Positions 15,058-22,939 of a stretch of DNA of 64,000 bases are shown one piece after another. The DNA is taken from contig PHBU01000001.1 in NCBI GenBank assembly GCA_002840685.1, positions 451,676 through 515,675 of the forward strand. The letters are read 5' to 3'. Positions within the stretch are counted from its first letter, which is position 1. Each line of letters starts with the position of its first letter. A program made the translations under genes and the position numbers. The DNA is from Chloroflexi bacterium HGW-Chloroflexi-6. Lineage in GTDB: Bacteria > Chloroflexota > Anaerolineae > Anaerolineales > Villigracilaceae. The notes under the pieces were generated by a model that saw nothing but the letters and a program-made list of their open reading frames with translations, was not told the origin of the DNA and searched no databases.

Positions 15058-18000
15058 ATGACCACAAATAACCCTTATGTTGGCCCACGTTCCTTCTCGA
15101 AGACCGAGACACTGTATGGCCGCGACCGCGAATTGCGCGTTCTGACCGACCGCCTGATCGCCGAACGGATCGTGCTGCTGCATGCCCCTTCAGGAGCAGG
15201 CAAAACTTCGCTGGTGCAGGCCGGGCTGATCCCTGAGTTGGCCCTGGAAGGTTTCTTTGTCCACCCTACGATTCGCGTCAACGCAGAGTTCCCGGCCGAT
15301 CTGGTAAAACCGTCAGACAGCCTGAGTGACGCCAAACGGTTTAATCGGTTCACCTTCAGCACACTGCTTTCCCTGGAAGAAAGATATCCCCCTGAGCAAA
15401 GAACCAAACTCAGCCGTCTGGCGCGTCTTTCGTTGGCGGATTATCTTGCCCTGCGTTCGATCGAAGACCAGCGCGAGGGACCTGAATTCCTGATCTTTGA
15501 CCAGTTCGAGGAAATCCTTTCGATCGACCCCAATGACCGAGTCTCCAAAAATTCTTTTTTTACCCAGCTAAGAACGATTCTCAGGAACCGCAATCGCTGG
15601 GCCTTGTTTGTGATGCGCACCGACTACGTTGGCGCGTTGGAACCGTACGCGCGAAACATCCCCACCTATTTTGCGAACACTTTTCATCTGGAGTTGCTGG
15701 GCGCAAAAGCGGCCCAGGAGGCCATCCAACAACCTGCAAAAAAAGCAGGGGTCGATTTTACCGACGATGCAGCCCAAAAACTGGTCGATGACTTGCGCCG
15801 GGTTCAAGTCCAGGCCATGGATGGCTCTGTCCAAAGTCAATTGGGGCTTTACATCGAGCCAGTGCAACTACAAGTGGTTTGCTACCGCCTGTGGGAAAAC
15901 AAAGACGCGGACAGAATGACGATCGACGAGCAGGACCTGGCCAGCGTCGGCGATGTCAACCAATCCCTGGCCGGGTACTACGCCATGAGCGTCTCCAGGG
16001 CGGCAGAAGCGATTCAAATCCCCGAGCGCAGCATTCGCGAGTGGTTCGACCAAAAGCTAATCACCCCTGAAGGCACACGTTCGCTGGTCAGAATTGGCAT
16101 CGATCTCAGCGAAGGGCTGCCAAACGAGGTCATTCGCAACATTGAAACCACACACCTGATCCGCCCTGAAAAACGGGCCGGCCAGATCTGGTATGAGTTG
16201 GCACATGACCGCTTGATCGAACCAGTGCGCTCAGATAATAAAAGATGGTTCGAATCAAACTTGAACTTATTCCAGCGCCAATCCAAATTGTGGATCGAAC
16301 AAGGCCGGGGCGAAGGCTTGCTTTTACGCAGCCGCGAACTGGACATCGCAGAACAGGAAGCAAAAAGCATCATCCTGACCCCTGAAGAATCCGCTTTTCT
16401 GGGGGCTTGCCGTTCTTTGCGCCAACGTGAGATGCGTGACAAAACTCAGCGCCGCCTGATCGTTGCCGGGCTGGTGATATCGTTGCTGCTTTTCTTTGTG
16501 GCCATGTTTTTCAGCATCAGCGCCACCGCCGCAAACCGTAGTTACGAGCTCGAGGCCATTAAGGCAAAAGAAGCCAGCACCCAGGCGGTTGCCCAACAAT
16601 CCATCGCGCAGGCAGCCAGCACCCAGGCGATTGCGCAACAATCCACTGCGCAGGCGGCCAGTACCCAGGCGGTTGCCCAACAGGCCACCGCAGAGGCCGC
16701 CAGCGCCCAGGCACTCGCCAATGCCAATGCTGCTGCAACAGCCCAGGCAGATGCAGAGATAGAGAAAACCAAAGCAAACGAACAGGAAAAACTCGCCCTG
16801 GAACAAAAGAAGCTGGCCCGCGCCAATGAACTGGCCGCCCAATCCATCCTGGCCCAGAATAATGGTCAGAATAGCGTTGCCTATTTGCTGGCCGCGGAAG
16901 CTTTTCAGATCGTAGATACTTCCCGGACACGCATCCAACTGTTAAGCCTGCTGAACGCACGCGGCAGGGTGTTCCTGACAGTCTCCAGCGAAGCCGGGCT
17001 CTCTCCTCATCTTTCCTTCGCCAGGGAAAATCTGGCTGTCTTTTCCAGCAGTTTTGATAACTGCGAGCCGGGAAGCAAATATTACCTGTGCAGGGATGGG
17101 GTTTTCAAAGCCTGGCAACTTAAAAATATTTCGACAAGCAGCGGGCTTGATCTGCTCGAAATTACCCAGGCTGAAACCTTCAGCACGCCAAATAAAATGT
17201 TGGATGCCATCAGCCTCAGCCCGGATGGCAAACTGATTGCGGCCGCTTACTGCACTGTGGCTTTTACCAACATCGTGCGCTGCGAAAAAGAAAGCCTCCT
17301 TTTCTGGGATACGGAAACATACACACGTGTCGGCGATGAAATTTCAATCGCCACAAATTCTTATAACAGCCGCAATGTCTTGCTGGCCTACAGCCCGGAT
17401 GGCAAAACCCTGGCTGTCGCAATTAACGACAACACCGTTCTGCTTCTCGAGACCCAAACCTATACTGAAAAAGCTCGTTTCGAGGCCCTTAATGGCGTAT
17501 CACAGCTCGCCTTCAGCCCGGATGGCAAAACCCTGGCCTTGGCTGGCGGTTATAACAATGCCCTGACCTTGATCGACATGGATCAGCTCGAGAGCAAGGC
17601 TGTACAAATTCCATCCAAAACAAGGGCGATTATCAGCCTGGCCTACAGCCCAAGCGGGAAACAGCTTGCCCTGGGCAGCAGCGAAGGGCTCATCCTGCTC
17701 TGGGATGTGGCAGAAAACGAAATCACGGCCCAGATATATGATCGCCAGGGACGGGTTTTGGCGCTGGCCTTCAGCCCGGATGGCAAAATCCTGGCCGCCG
17801 GGCACGATAATTTCTACCTGACTCTATGGGATGTCGCCAGCCGCCAACCGTTAACCCGCCCATACTTAAGACACACCGATGGCGTTCACAGTCTGGCTTT
17901 TAGTAGCGATGGGAATTTGCTGGCTTCAGCTGGCAATGAAATCGTTTTATGGGATTTGTCTCCCGAATCATGGCTCAAAAAAGCCTGCAACATCGCTGGC

Positions 18001-18087
18001 CGCAACTTCACCCAAATCGAATGGCAGCAGTTCTTTTCAGGTGAGGAGTATCGCCTCACCTGCCCAACCTGGCCGGCCGGAAAATAA
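15058..18087 (+). CDS. nSTAND1-type NTPase with membrane segment, coiled repeat and WD40 propeller
   Basis: Protein of 1009 residues. It opens with NPYVGPRSFSKTETLYGRDRE, the usual nSTAND1 entry. A P-loop follows (APSGAGKTS, Lys49), then Walker B (LIFDQFEE, Asp148), a helical and winged-helix region to about residue 440, and one membrane helix at about 465-490. Next come four alanine/glutamine-rich 14-residue repeats (505-560), an E/K-rich coil to about 600, and a WD40-like propeller to the end with repeated (F/Y)SPDGK...LA...LWD blades. The layout matches a sensor (propeller), an NTP switch and an oligomerising stalk. The upstream CHAT-SIR2 gene would supply the effector. A terminator closes the operon. 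Confidence 0.9.
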   Translation: MTTNNPYVGPRSFSKTETLYGRDRELRVLTDRLIAERIVLLHAPSGAGKTSLVQAGLIPELALEGFFVHPTIRVNAEFPADLVKPSDSLSDAKRFNRFTFSTLLSLEERYPPEQRTKLSRLARLSLADYLALRSIEDQREGPEFLIFDQFEEILSIDPNDRVSKNSFFTQLRTILRNRNRWALFVMRTDYVGALEPYARNIPTYFANTFHLELLGAKAAQEAIQQPAKKAGVDFTDDAAQKLVDDLRRVQVQAMDGSVQSQLGLYIEPVQLQVVCYRLWENKDADRMTIDEQDLASVGDVNQSLAGYYAMSVSRAAEAIQIPERSIREWFDQKLITPEGTRSLVRIGIDLSEGLPNEVIRNIETTHLIRPEKRAGQIWYELAHDRLIEPVRSDNKRWFESNLNLFQRQSKLWIEQGRGEGLLLRSRELDIAEQEAKSIILTPEESAFLGACRSLRQREMRDKTQRRLIVAGLVISLLLFFVAMFFSISATAANRSYELEAIKAKEASTQAVAQQSIAQAASTQAIAQQSTAQAASTQAVAQQATAEAASAQALANANAAATAQADAEIEKTKANEQEKLALEQKKLARANELAAQSILAQNNGQNSVAYLLAAEAFQIVDTSRTRIQLLSLLNARGRVFLTVSSEAGLSPHLSFARENLAVFSSSFDNCEPGSKYYLCRDGVFKAWQLKNISTSSGLDLLEITQAETFSTPNKMLDAISLSPDGKLIAAAYCTVAFTNIVRCEKESLLFWDTETYTRVGDEISIATNSYNSRNVLLAYSPDGKTLAVAINDNTVLLLETQTYTEKARFEALNGVSQLAFSPDGKTLALAGGYNNALTLIDMDQLESKAVQIPSKTRAIISLAYSPSGKQLALGSSEGLILLWDVAENEITAQIYDRQGRVLALAFSPDGKILAAGHDNFYLTLWDVASRQPLTRPYLRHTDGVHSLAFSSDGNLLASAGNEIVLWDLSPESWLKKACNIAGRNFTQIEWQQFFSGEEYRLTCPTWPAGK
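16570..16737 (+). repeat. Four tandem 42-bp units encoding 14-residue coiled repeats
   Basis: Units begin at 16570, 16612, 16654 and 16696 and encode versions of AASTQAVAQQSTAQ, decaying in the last unit. Fourteen residues equal two heptads, which suits a coiled coil just after the membrane helix of the nSTAND protein. Near-identity of the DNA suggests recent expansion and likely copy-number variation between strains. Confidence 0.88.
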
Positions 18088-18103
18088 ATAAGGGAAAAAC
18101 AAG

Positions 18104-18139
18104 AAAACACCCCGCACCATTTCTGGTGCGGGGTGTTTT
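18104..18139. terminator. Bidirectional terminator after the CHAT/nSTAND operon
   Basis: Perfect 16-bp arms at 18104-18119 and 18124-18139 (AAAACACCCCGCACCA and complement) with a 4-nt loop, A-rich before and T-rich after. It also serves clpS from the other strand. Confidence 0.9.
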
Positions 18140-18153
18140 GCGTGAAGTCAATC

Positions 18154-18456
18154 TTATTCTGGTTCCATCGAAAAATGGAGCGGGTAACCTTCCAACCCGG
18201 CGGCGAAATGGGCTTTGCCAATCCGTGCCTGGGCTTCGGCCTTGGGCAAGGTCTGAACATAGGCCGCGCCGCTGTAATGCGCCTCGAACATGATATTGAC
18301 CGCATCTGGCGGGCTGACCATGAAAATGCTCTGGAGCACATACACCACAAAATCCATCGGGGTGACATCATCGTTGTGGATAATGACCCGGTAAAGCGGC
18401 TCCAGGTCTGGCTCCGAAACCGGGATGATTTCGGGGATGGCCTGGGGTTGGGTCAT
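18154..18456 (-). CDS. clpS: ATP-dependent Clp protease adaptor ClpS
   Basis: Adaptor of 100 residues that delivers N-degron substrates to ClpA/ClpC-ClpP. The core is clear: YRVIIHNDDVTPMDFVVYVL, with the Asn-Asp-Asp and hydrophobic pocket residues, then the helix AHYSGAAYVQTLPKAEA and a final LHFSMEPE strand. The start at 18456 overlaps the ROK stop by an ATGA junction and gives the usual length. A longer frame to 18558 exists, but its extra residues are unlike the family and lie inside the ROK gene. It is the second gene of a ROK-clpS operon. Confidence 0.93.
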   Translation of the reverse strand: MTQPQAIPEIIPVSEPDLEPLYRVIIHNDDVTPMDFVVYVLQSIFMVSPPDAVNIMFEAHYSGAAYVQTLPKAEAQARIGKAHFAAGLEGYPLHFSMEPE

Positions 18457-19487
18457 GAGCGGTTTTGGTATAAAGCCGCCAGCGCCGCGCCAATCGCCTG
18501 CGAAAGGTCGCCAAGCGCCGCCGGGACGATGCTCATGCTGTCGCGCTGGGCAGGCCACAGGTAGGCGCGGGCAGTATCGCTCAAAATCCCGAGGTAACGC
18601 TCACGGAAAGCGGTCGTGGTAGCCTCGGGGTCCATCAAGCCGCCGCCGATGACGACAAACTTGGGGTCGAGCGCCATCGCCAGCATGGCAACGTGCAAAC
18701 CAAGGGCCTTGGCCTGGAAGTCGAACAATTCCAGGGCCAGCGGATCGCCTTTTTGGGCCAGTCCGCGCAGGCTGAAGACGCGCTCTTTGACACTCAGGGT
18801 GGATTTTGCCAGATCGTGATCCGGGTATTTTTTTATTTTCTCTTCGAACAAGTAAGGCAGGCCCGAAAGGCTGGTGTAGACTTCGACACAGCCCCAGGTG
18901 CGGCCGCAGCCACAGGGGTAAGGTTTCGCGTCATCCAGCAGGTGCAGGGGAGCCGGCATGTGGCTGGCTTCCATCCCGGCCAGGGTGTCGCCGTCCAGGG
19001 CCAGGCCAGTCTGGTCTACGAAGGCGCATCCCAAACCGGAGCCGGGAGCAAGCAGGACAACGGTTCCGGTGCTGTTGCCGCGTGCATGTTGGGCTTCGGC
19101 CACCCCGCCCATGTTGCCATCATTGCCAACGATCAGCGGCACAGCCCGCCCGGCGCGCTCGGCCAGGGCATTGCTATAAGCCGTATGAACATCGAACCCG
19201 GTAAATTCAGCGGGCAGGTTGGGCGACTTGTCAAAAACACCATAACGCTGGAACGGGCCAGGAATGGCCAGGCCAACGCCGCCAACCTGTTCCCAGGTCA
19301 GATCATTTTGGGCCAGGTACGAATTGATCGCTTCGACCCAGCCGCTCACAACGGCTTCGGGTCCATGCGCCGAATTGGTCGGGGATTGTAATAGCTTGGT
19401 CGAAATGGCCGAACCGTCGCCCCAGACTCCGCCTACTTTGGATGTGGTTGCGCCGCCATCTGTGCCAATATAAATCAGTTTACTCAT
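18453..19487 (-). CDS. ROK-family sugar kinase
   Basis: Cytosolic protein of 344 residues. The start MSKLIYIGTDGGATTSK carries the phosphate-1 glycine-rich loop. LIVGNDGNMGGVAEA contains the catalytic Asp region. The ROK zinc motif is present as CGCGRTWGCVE. The family includes glucokinase and N-acetylhexosamine or mannose kinases; the exact sugar is not determinable here. There is no N-terminal DNA-binding domain, so it is an enzyme rather than a ROK repressor. On its strand a TATAAT (19531-19536) lies 43 bp upstream. Its last codons overlap clpS. Confidence 0.88.
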   Translation of the reverse strand: MSKLIYIGTDGGATTSKVGGVWGDGSAISTKLLQSPTNSAHGPEAVVSGWVEAINSYLAQNDLTWEQVGGVGLAIPGPFQRYGVFDKSPNLPAEFTGFDVHTAYSNALAERAGRAVPLIVGNDGNMGGVAEAQHARGNSTGTVVLLAPGSGLGCAFVDQTGLALDGDTLAGMEASHMPAPLHLLDDAKPYPCGCGRTWGCVEVYTSLSGLPYLFEEKIKKYPDHDLAKSTLSVKERVFSLRGLAQKGDPLALELFDFQAKALGLHVAMLAMALDPKFVVIGGGLMDPEATTTAFRERYLGILSDTARAYLWPAQRDSMSIVPAALGDLSQAIGAALAALYQNRS

Positions 19488-19598
19488 GTTGTCGTCTACC
19501 CTTCCTGGCTGTTTTGTTTTGCGATGCCCTATTATACTGTCTGATTGGCACACCAAAGGGTAAAATAGAGTTCTTCGTATTCTTTTCTTTTCAGCCCA

Positions 19599-22082
19599 AT
19601 GAGTAAGATGGACCCAAAAACCCTGCACGTCCTTGAATATCCCAAAGTTCTCGAGCGCCTGGCCGCACATTGCGGCTTTTCTGCGTCCAAAGAGCTGGCC
19701 CTCAGCCTGCAACCCACCACCAGCCTGCTTGAACTGCGTCAGCGCCAGCAGGAAGTGACCGAAGCGCGCCTGCTGCTCGTCACCAGCGACGCCACCATCG
19801 GCGGAGCGCACGACATCCGCCCCAAGGTTGAATTGGCCCGGCGCGGCGGGGTGCTGGAACCCGTCGATATTCTCGATATCAAATCGACCCTGATCGCGGC
19901 GCGCGAACTCAAGAAACATCTCGAAAAACGCACATCGGATCTGCCGCGCTTGGCGGATATTTCCACCGCGCTGCCAAACCCCTCCGGGCTGGTGGATGTG
20001 ATTTCACGCACCGTTTCGGACCGCGGAGATGTGCTGGATGGAGCCTCGCAAAAACTATCATCACTGCGCGGCGAGATCCGCGTGGCTCACGACCGGCTGA
20101 TGAGCCGCCTGCAAAAATACATCAGCGACCCGTCCACTGTTTCGATGCTGCAAGATGCGCTCATCACCCAGCGCGACGGGCGCTATGTCATCCCACTGCG
20201 TTCCGAATTTAAAGGCCGCATCAAATCAATCGTCCACGACCAGTCATCATCGGGTGCGACGATTTTTATCGAACCGCTGGCCGTGGTTGAACTGAACAAC
20301 AAATGGCGCGAACTGCAACTGGCCGAACGCGACGAGATCCGGCGCGTGCTGGCGGCCCTGTGCCTGCAGATCGCCGAACACGCCGAGCCGCTGATCTGGG
20401 GCGTCGAAGCCCTGGCCCTGCTCGATTTTTCGTTCGCGCGCGCCAAATATGCCGATGAGATTCACGCCGCAGAACCGATTTTTGTTGAAAAACTAAAAAT
20501 CAGGAAACCAAGGGTTGAGCGCTCAAAAAGCGAGCCGACACCCGAAACTCCCGAGTTAAGCGAAGCCGAAGCCTACTACCCGACCATCAACCTGATCCAC
20601 GCCCGCCACCCGCTGCTCGATCCCAAAACGGTGGTGGCAACCGACTTCACCATGCCGCCCCAGACCCGCGCCGTGATCATCACCGGGCCAAATACCGGCG
20701 GCAAGACCGTCGCACTCAAGACGGTCGGCCTGCTGATCCTGATGGCCCAAAGCGGACTGCACATCCCGGCCCAGAGCGGCTCTTCGTTGAGCATTTTCAA
20801 AGCCCTGTGGGCCGATATTGGCGATGAACAATCCATCGAACAATCCTTGAGCACTTTCTCGGGGCACATCACCAACATCATCCGCATCCTGAAAGCGGCC
20901 GATGAAGATGCGCTGGTTATCCTGGATGAACTCGGCGCAGGCACCGACCCACAGGAAGGTGCAGCCCTGGCGCGGGCCATCCTGGCGCACCTGATGGACC
21001 GCGGCATCACCACCCTGGTCACCACCCATCACCCCGAGCTGAAGGCTTATGCCCACAGCGCGCCGGGCATCGTCAACGCCAGCGTCGAATTTGATGTCCG
21101 GACTCTCCGCCCGACCTACCAATTGACCATCGGGATACCGGGGCGCTCCAACGCGATTGCGATCGCCCAACGGCTCGGGCTACCCGAGGCCATTCTGGCC
21201 GTTGCGAGGAGCGAGGTCAACCCCGAATCGCTGCGCGCCGACAATATGCTCGATGATATCAAACGCCAGCGCAACCTGGCGCACAAAGAACGCCAGAAGG
21301 CCGAAAAGGCCCGCGCCGAAGTCCACAAACTGCGCCGTGAACTGGATGAAAAACTCGAAAAAATCGAAGACGAGCGCCGCGATGTGCTGGCCAAGGCGCG
21401 CGCCGAAGGCGAACTGGAAGTTGAGATCCTGAAGCGCAACCTCGAGTCGCTTAAACGGCAAATGAAAAAGGTTAAACAACCCGTCGAAGCGCTGGCGATA
21501 CTCGAAGAAAAACTGGAAGTTGCCGAAGAAAAGATAAGCGCCCCGGTCGAGAGAAAAACCAAGGAAAAGAAAAAAGCGCCGGATGTGTTTTCCCCGCTCA
21601 AGTTGGGAGAAAAAGTGACCTTGCGCACGCTCGGCTCGCAGGGCATCATCACCACCCTCAGCGAGAACGAGGCCGAAGTTCAGATCGGCAGTTTACGGAT
21701 CAGGGCGAAGCTGGGCGACATCCAACGCAAATCGGACGAGGAAGAACCGGTGGAAAGTCCAACTTCGAAGGCCAAGAGTCCGTCCAAATCCAAAAGCGCG
21801 GGACAATCCGCTTCTTCGACTCTGACAGCTTCGCCCGGCCTGGAACTCGACCTGCGTGGGATGATGGCCGAAGATGCCGTTTCGCGGCTGGAGGATTATC
21901 TCGACAAGGCCTATCTTTCGGGGATGCCGTTTGTGCGCATAATCCACGGCAAGGGCACGGGCAAGCTGCGTCAGGAAGTGCGCGCCGCGCTAAAAAACAA
22001 CCCCCAGGTGGCCACCTTCGAGATCGGTCTCGAAACCGAAGGCGGCGACGGCGTGACAGTGGCAAAGATGGTCAAGGATTAA
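19599..22082 (+). CDS. mutS2: Endonuclease MutS2
   Basis: Protein of 827 residues, slightly longer than typical. It has the MutS core and clamp, a P-loop TGPNTGGKTVALKT (Lys369), Walker B near VILDELGAGTDP, a long charged coiled region at about 545-650, a beta-barrel-like KOW segment, and a C-terminal Smr nuclease domain from about residue 747 with LDLRG and HGKGTG. MutS2 acts on branched DNA and on collided ribosomes rather than on mismatches. It ends in a 4-bp tail-to-tail overlap with the phosphatase gene. Confidence 0.96.
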   Translation: MSKMDPKTLHVLEYPKVLERLAAHCGFSASKELALSLQPTTSLLELRQRQQEVTEARLLLVTSDATIGGAHDIRPKVELARRGGVLEPVDILDIKSTLIAARELKKHLEKRTSDLPRLADISTALPNPSGLVDVISRTVSDRGDVLDGASQKLSSLRGEIRVAHDRLMSRLQKYISDPSTVSMLQDALITQRDGRYVIPLRSEFKGRIKSIVHDQSSSGATIFIEPLAVVELNNKWRELQLAERDEIRRVLAALCLQIAEHAEPLIWGVEALALLDFSFARAKYADEIHAAEPIFVEKLKIRKPRVERSKSEPTPETPELSEAEAYYPTINLIHARHPLLDPKTVVATDFTMPPQTRAVIITGPNTGGKTVALKTVGLLILMAQSGLHIPAQSGSSLSIFKALWADIGDEQSIEQSLSTFSGHITNIIRILKAADEDALVILDELGAGTDPQEGAALARAILAHLMDRGITTLVTTHHPELKAYAHSAPGIVNASVEFDVRTLRPTYQLTIGIPGRSNAIAIAQRLGLPEAILAVARSEVNPESLRADNMLDDIKRQRNLAHKERQKAEKARAEVHKLRRELDEKLEKIEDERRDVLAKARAEGELEVEILKRNLESLKRQMKKVKQPVEALAILEEKLEVAEEKISAPVERKTKEKKKAPDVFSPLKLGEKVTLRTLGSQGIITTLSENEAEVQIGSLRIRAKLGDIQRKSDEEEPVESPTSKAKSPSKSKSAGQSASSTLTASPGLELDLRGMMAEDAVSRLEDYLDKAYLSGMPFVRIIHGKGTGKLRQEVRAALKNNPQVATFEIGLETEGGDGVTVAKMVKD

Positions 22083-22528
22083 TAGCTGGCCTGCCAGTGT
22101 TTGGCAAAATCGAAAATACGTTTTTTGATATAGAAAATGTCCGGATCTGATACCGGGCGTTTTTCTTTAATCAGACGCATGGCCGCCTCGGGAGCCTGAC
22201 CCTGGGCAATCAGGATGGCCGCGCCCATGACCACACTGCGATGGCGGCCCTTGGCGCAGTGGCTGTAAATCTTGCCACCATCACGAATGACTTCAAGGGC
22301 ACGCTCGGTGCCTTTCAGGATGGTTTTGAGCGGAATGGGTGTGAACGGGCTATCAACTGTCCGCAACCAGAGCACTTCGATGGGCGGGTGGCTGATACCG
22401 GCCGGTAATTTGTTGGCAAAACGCATGTTCAAGACCAGCCGCACGCCCAGGTCGTGCAGGTGATCATAATCAGCGACAGTCGGCATCGGGCCGATGAACA
22501 GATCGGGGGTAATTTGAGAAAAATTCAT
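22079..22528 (-). CDS. Dual-specificity/tyrosine-phosphatase-like protein
   Basis: Cytosolic protein of 149 residues with the Cys-based phosphatase loop HCAKGRHRS (Cys91, Arg97; CX5R) and the upstream general-acid region around TVDSPFTPIPL. Length and fold suit the small atypical DSP group. The substrate is unknown; a protein phosphatase partner for the STPK elsewhere in the window would be speculation. Its 3' end overlaps that of mutS2 by 4 bp on the opposite strand, so the two transcripts converge. Confidence 0.85.
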   Translation of the reverse strand: MNFSQITPDLFIGPMPTVADYDHLHDLGVRLVLNMRFANKLPAGISHPPIEVLWLRTVDSPFTPIPLKTILKGTERALEVIRDGGKIYSHCAKGRHRSVVMGAAILIAQGQAPEAAMRLIKEKRPVSDPDIFYIKKRIFDFAKHWQASY

Positions 22529-22609
22529 GCAAAAATTTTACCATCCATCGGTACCAAAGGGAAAAATTTCGGGCTATAATTTTGCTACACGAGTGCGAAG
22601 GAGAGCGCC

Positions 22610-22852
22610 ATGACCCTGGACGATGCGATTAAAGAAATGCAATCGAAAATTAGCGCGGCAAGCGCCAGCGCCCAGATGAAAATTGTCAAAATGTCAGACG
22701 AGGAAGCGCGGATCACCGTCCTGGCCCCGGCCGGGGAAATACAGGCCATTAAAGATGGCACCTTCATGCCCGCCATGGATTTGCTCAACAACGAGGGCTT
22801 TGACATCCAGGTGCAGGTTTACGATAAAGATGCGCCGCCCTTGCAAGGGTAA
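22610..22852 (+). CDS. Small acidic hypothetical protein, 80 residues
   Basis: The ATG has AAGGAGAG seven bases upstream and a TATAAT at 22575-22580, so expression is well supported. The protein has an N-terminal helix (LDDAIKEMQSKISAASASAQ) and two probable strands, with no signal, cysteines or metal motif. I do not recognise the family. There is no AMKM biotin motif, so it is not the missing biotin carrier of the carboxylase downstream. It is separated from that gene by an inverted repeat. Confidence 0.7.
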   Translation: MTLDDAIKEMQSKISAASASAQMKIVKMSDEEARITVLAPAGEIQAIKDGTFMPAMDLLNNEGFDIQVQVYDKDAPPLQG

Positions 22853-22874
22853 AAAAAGAACCTTGAGCCGCCAG

Positions 22875-22928
22875 GTAGAAAGTGGAATGTAGATGTGCTA
22901 AACTAGAGACGTCCTGTCCACTTTCTAC
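22875..22928. repeat. AAAGTGGAAAG-family inverted repeat
   Basis: GTAGAAAGTGGA (22875-22886) has its exact reverse complement at 22917-22928, just before the carboxyltransferase start. The same word recurs at 24562, 33051 and 49803. Confidence 0.85.
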
Positions 22929-22939
22929 TTTTGATTTGC

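Noticed and set aside
16570..16737. Possible CRISPR-like array
   Set aside because: Units are 42 bp without unique spacers, in frame, and encode a coiled-coil repeat.
19531..19538. Overlapping divergent -10 boxes (TATAAT minus, TATACT plus) between the ROK gene and mutS2
   Set aside because: No matching -35 elements at standard spacing could be found for either direction, so a divergent promoter was not annotated.
22610..22852. Small protein considered as the missing biotin carrier of the carboxylase
   Set aside because: Lacks the AMKM biotinylation motif and the barrel-like pattern.
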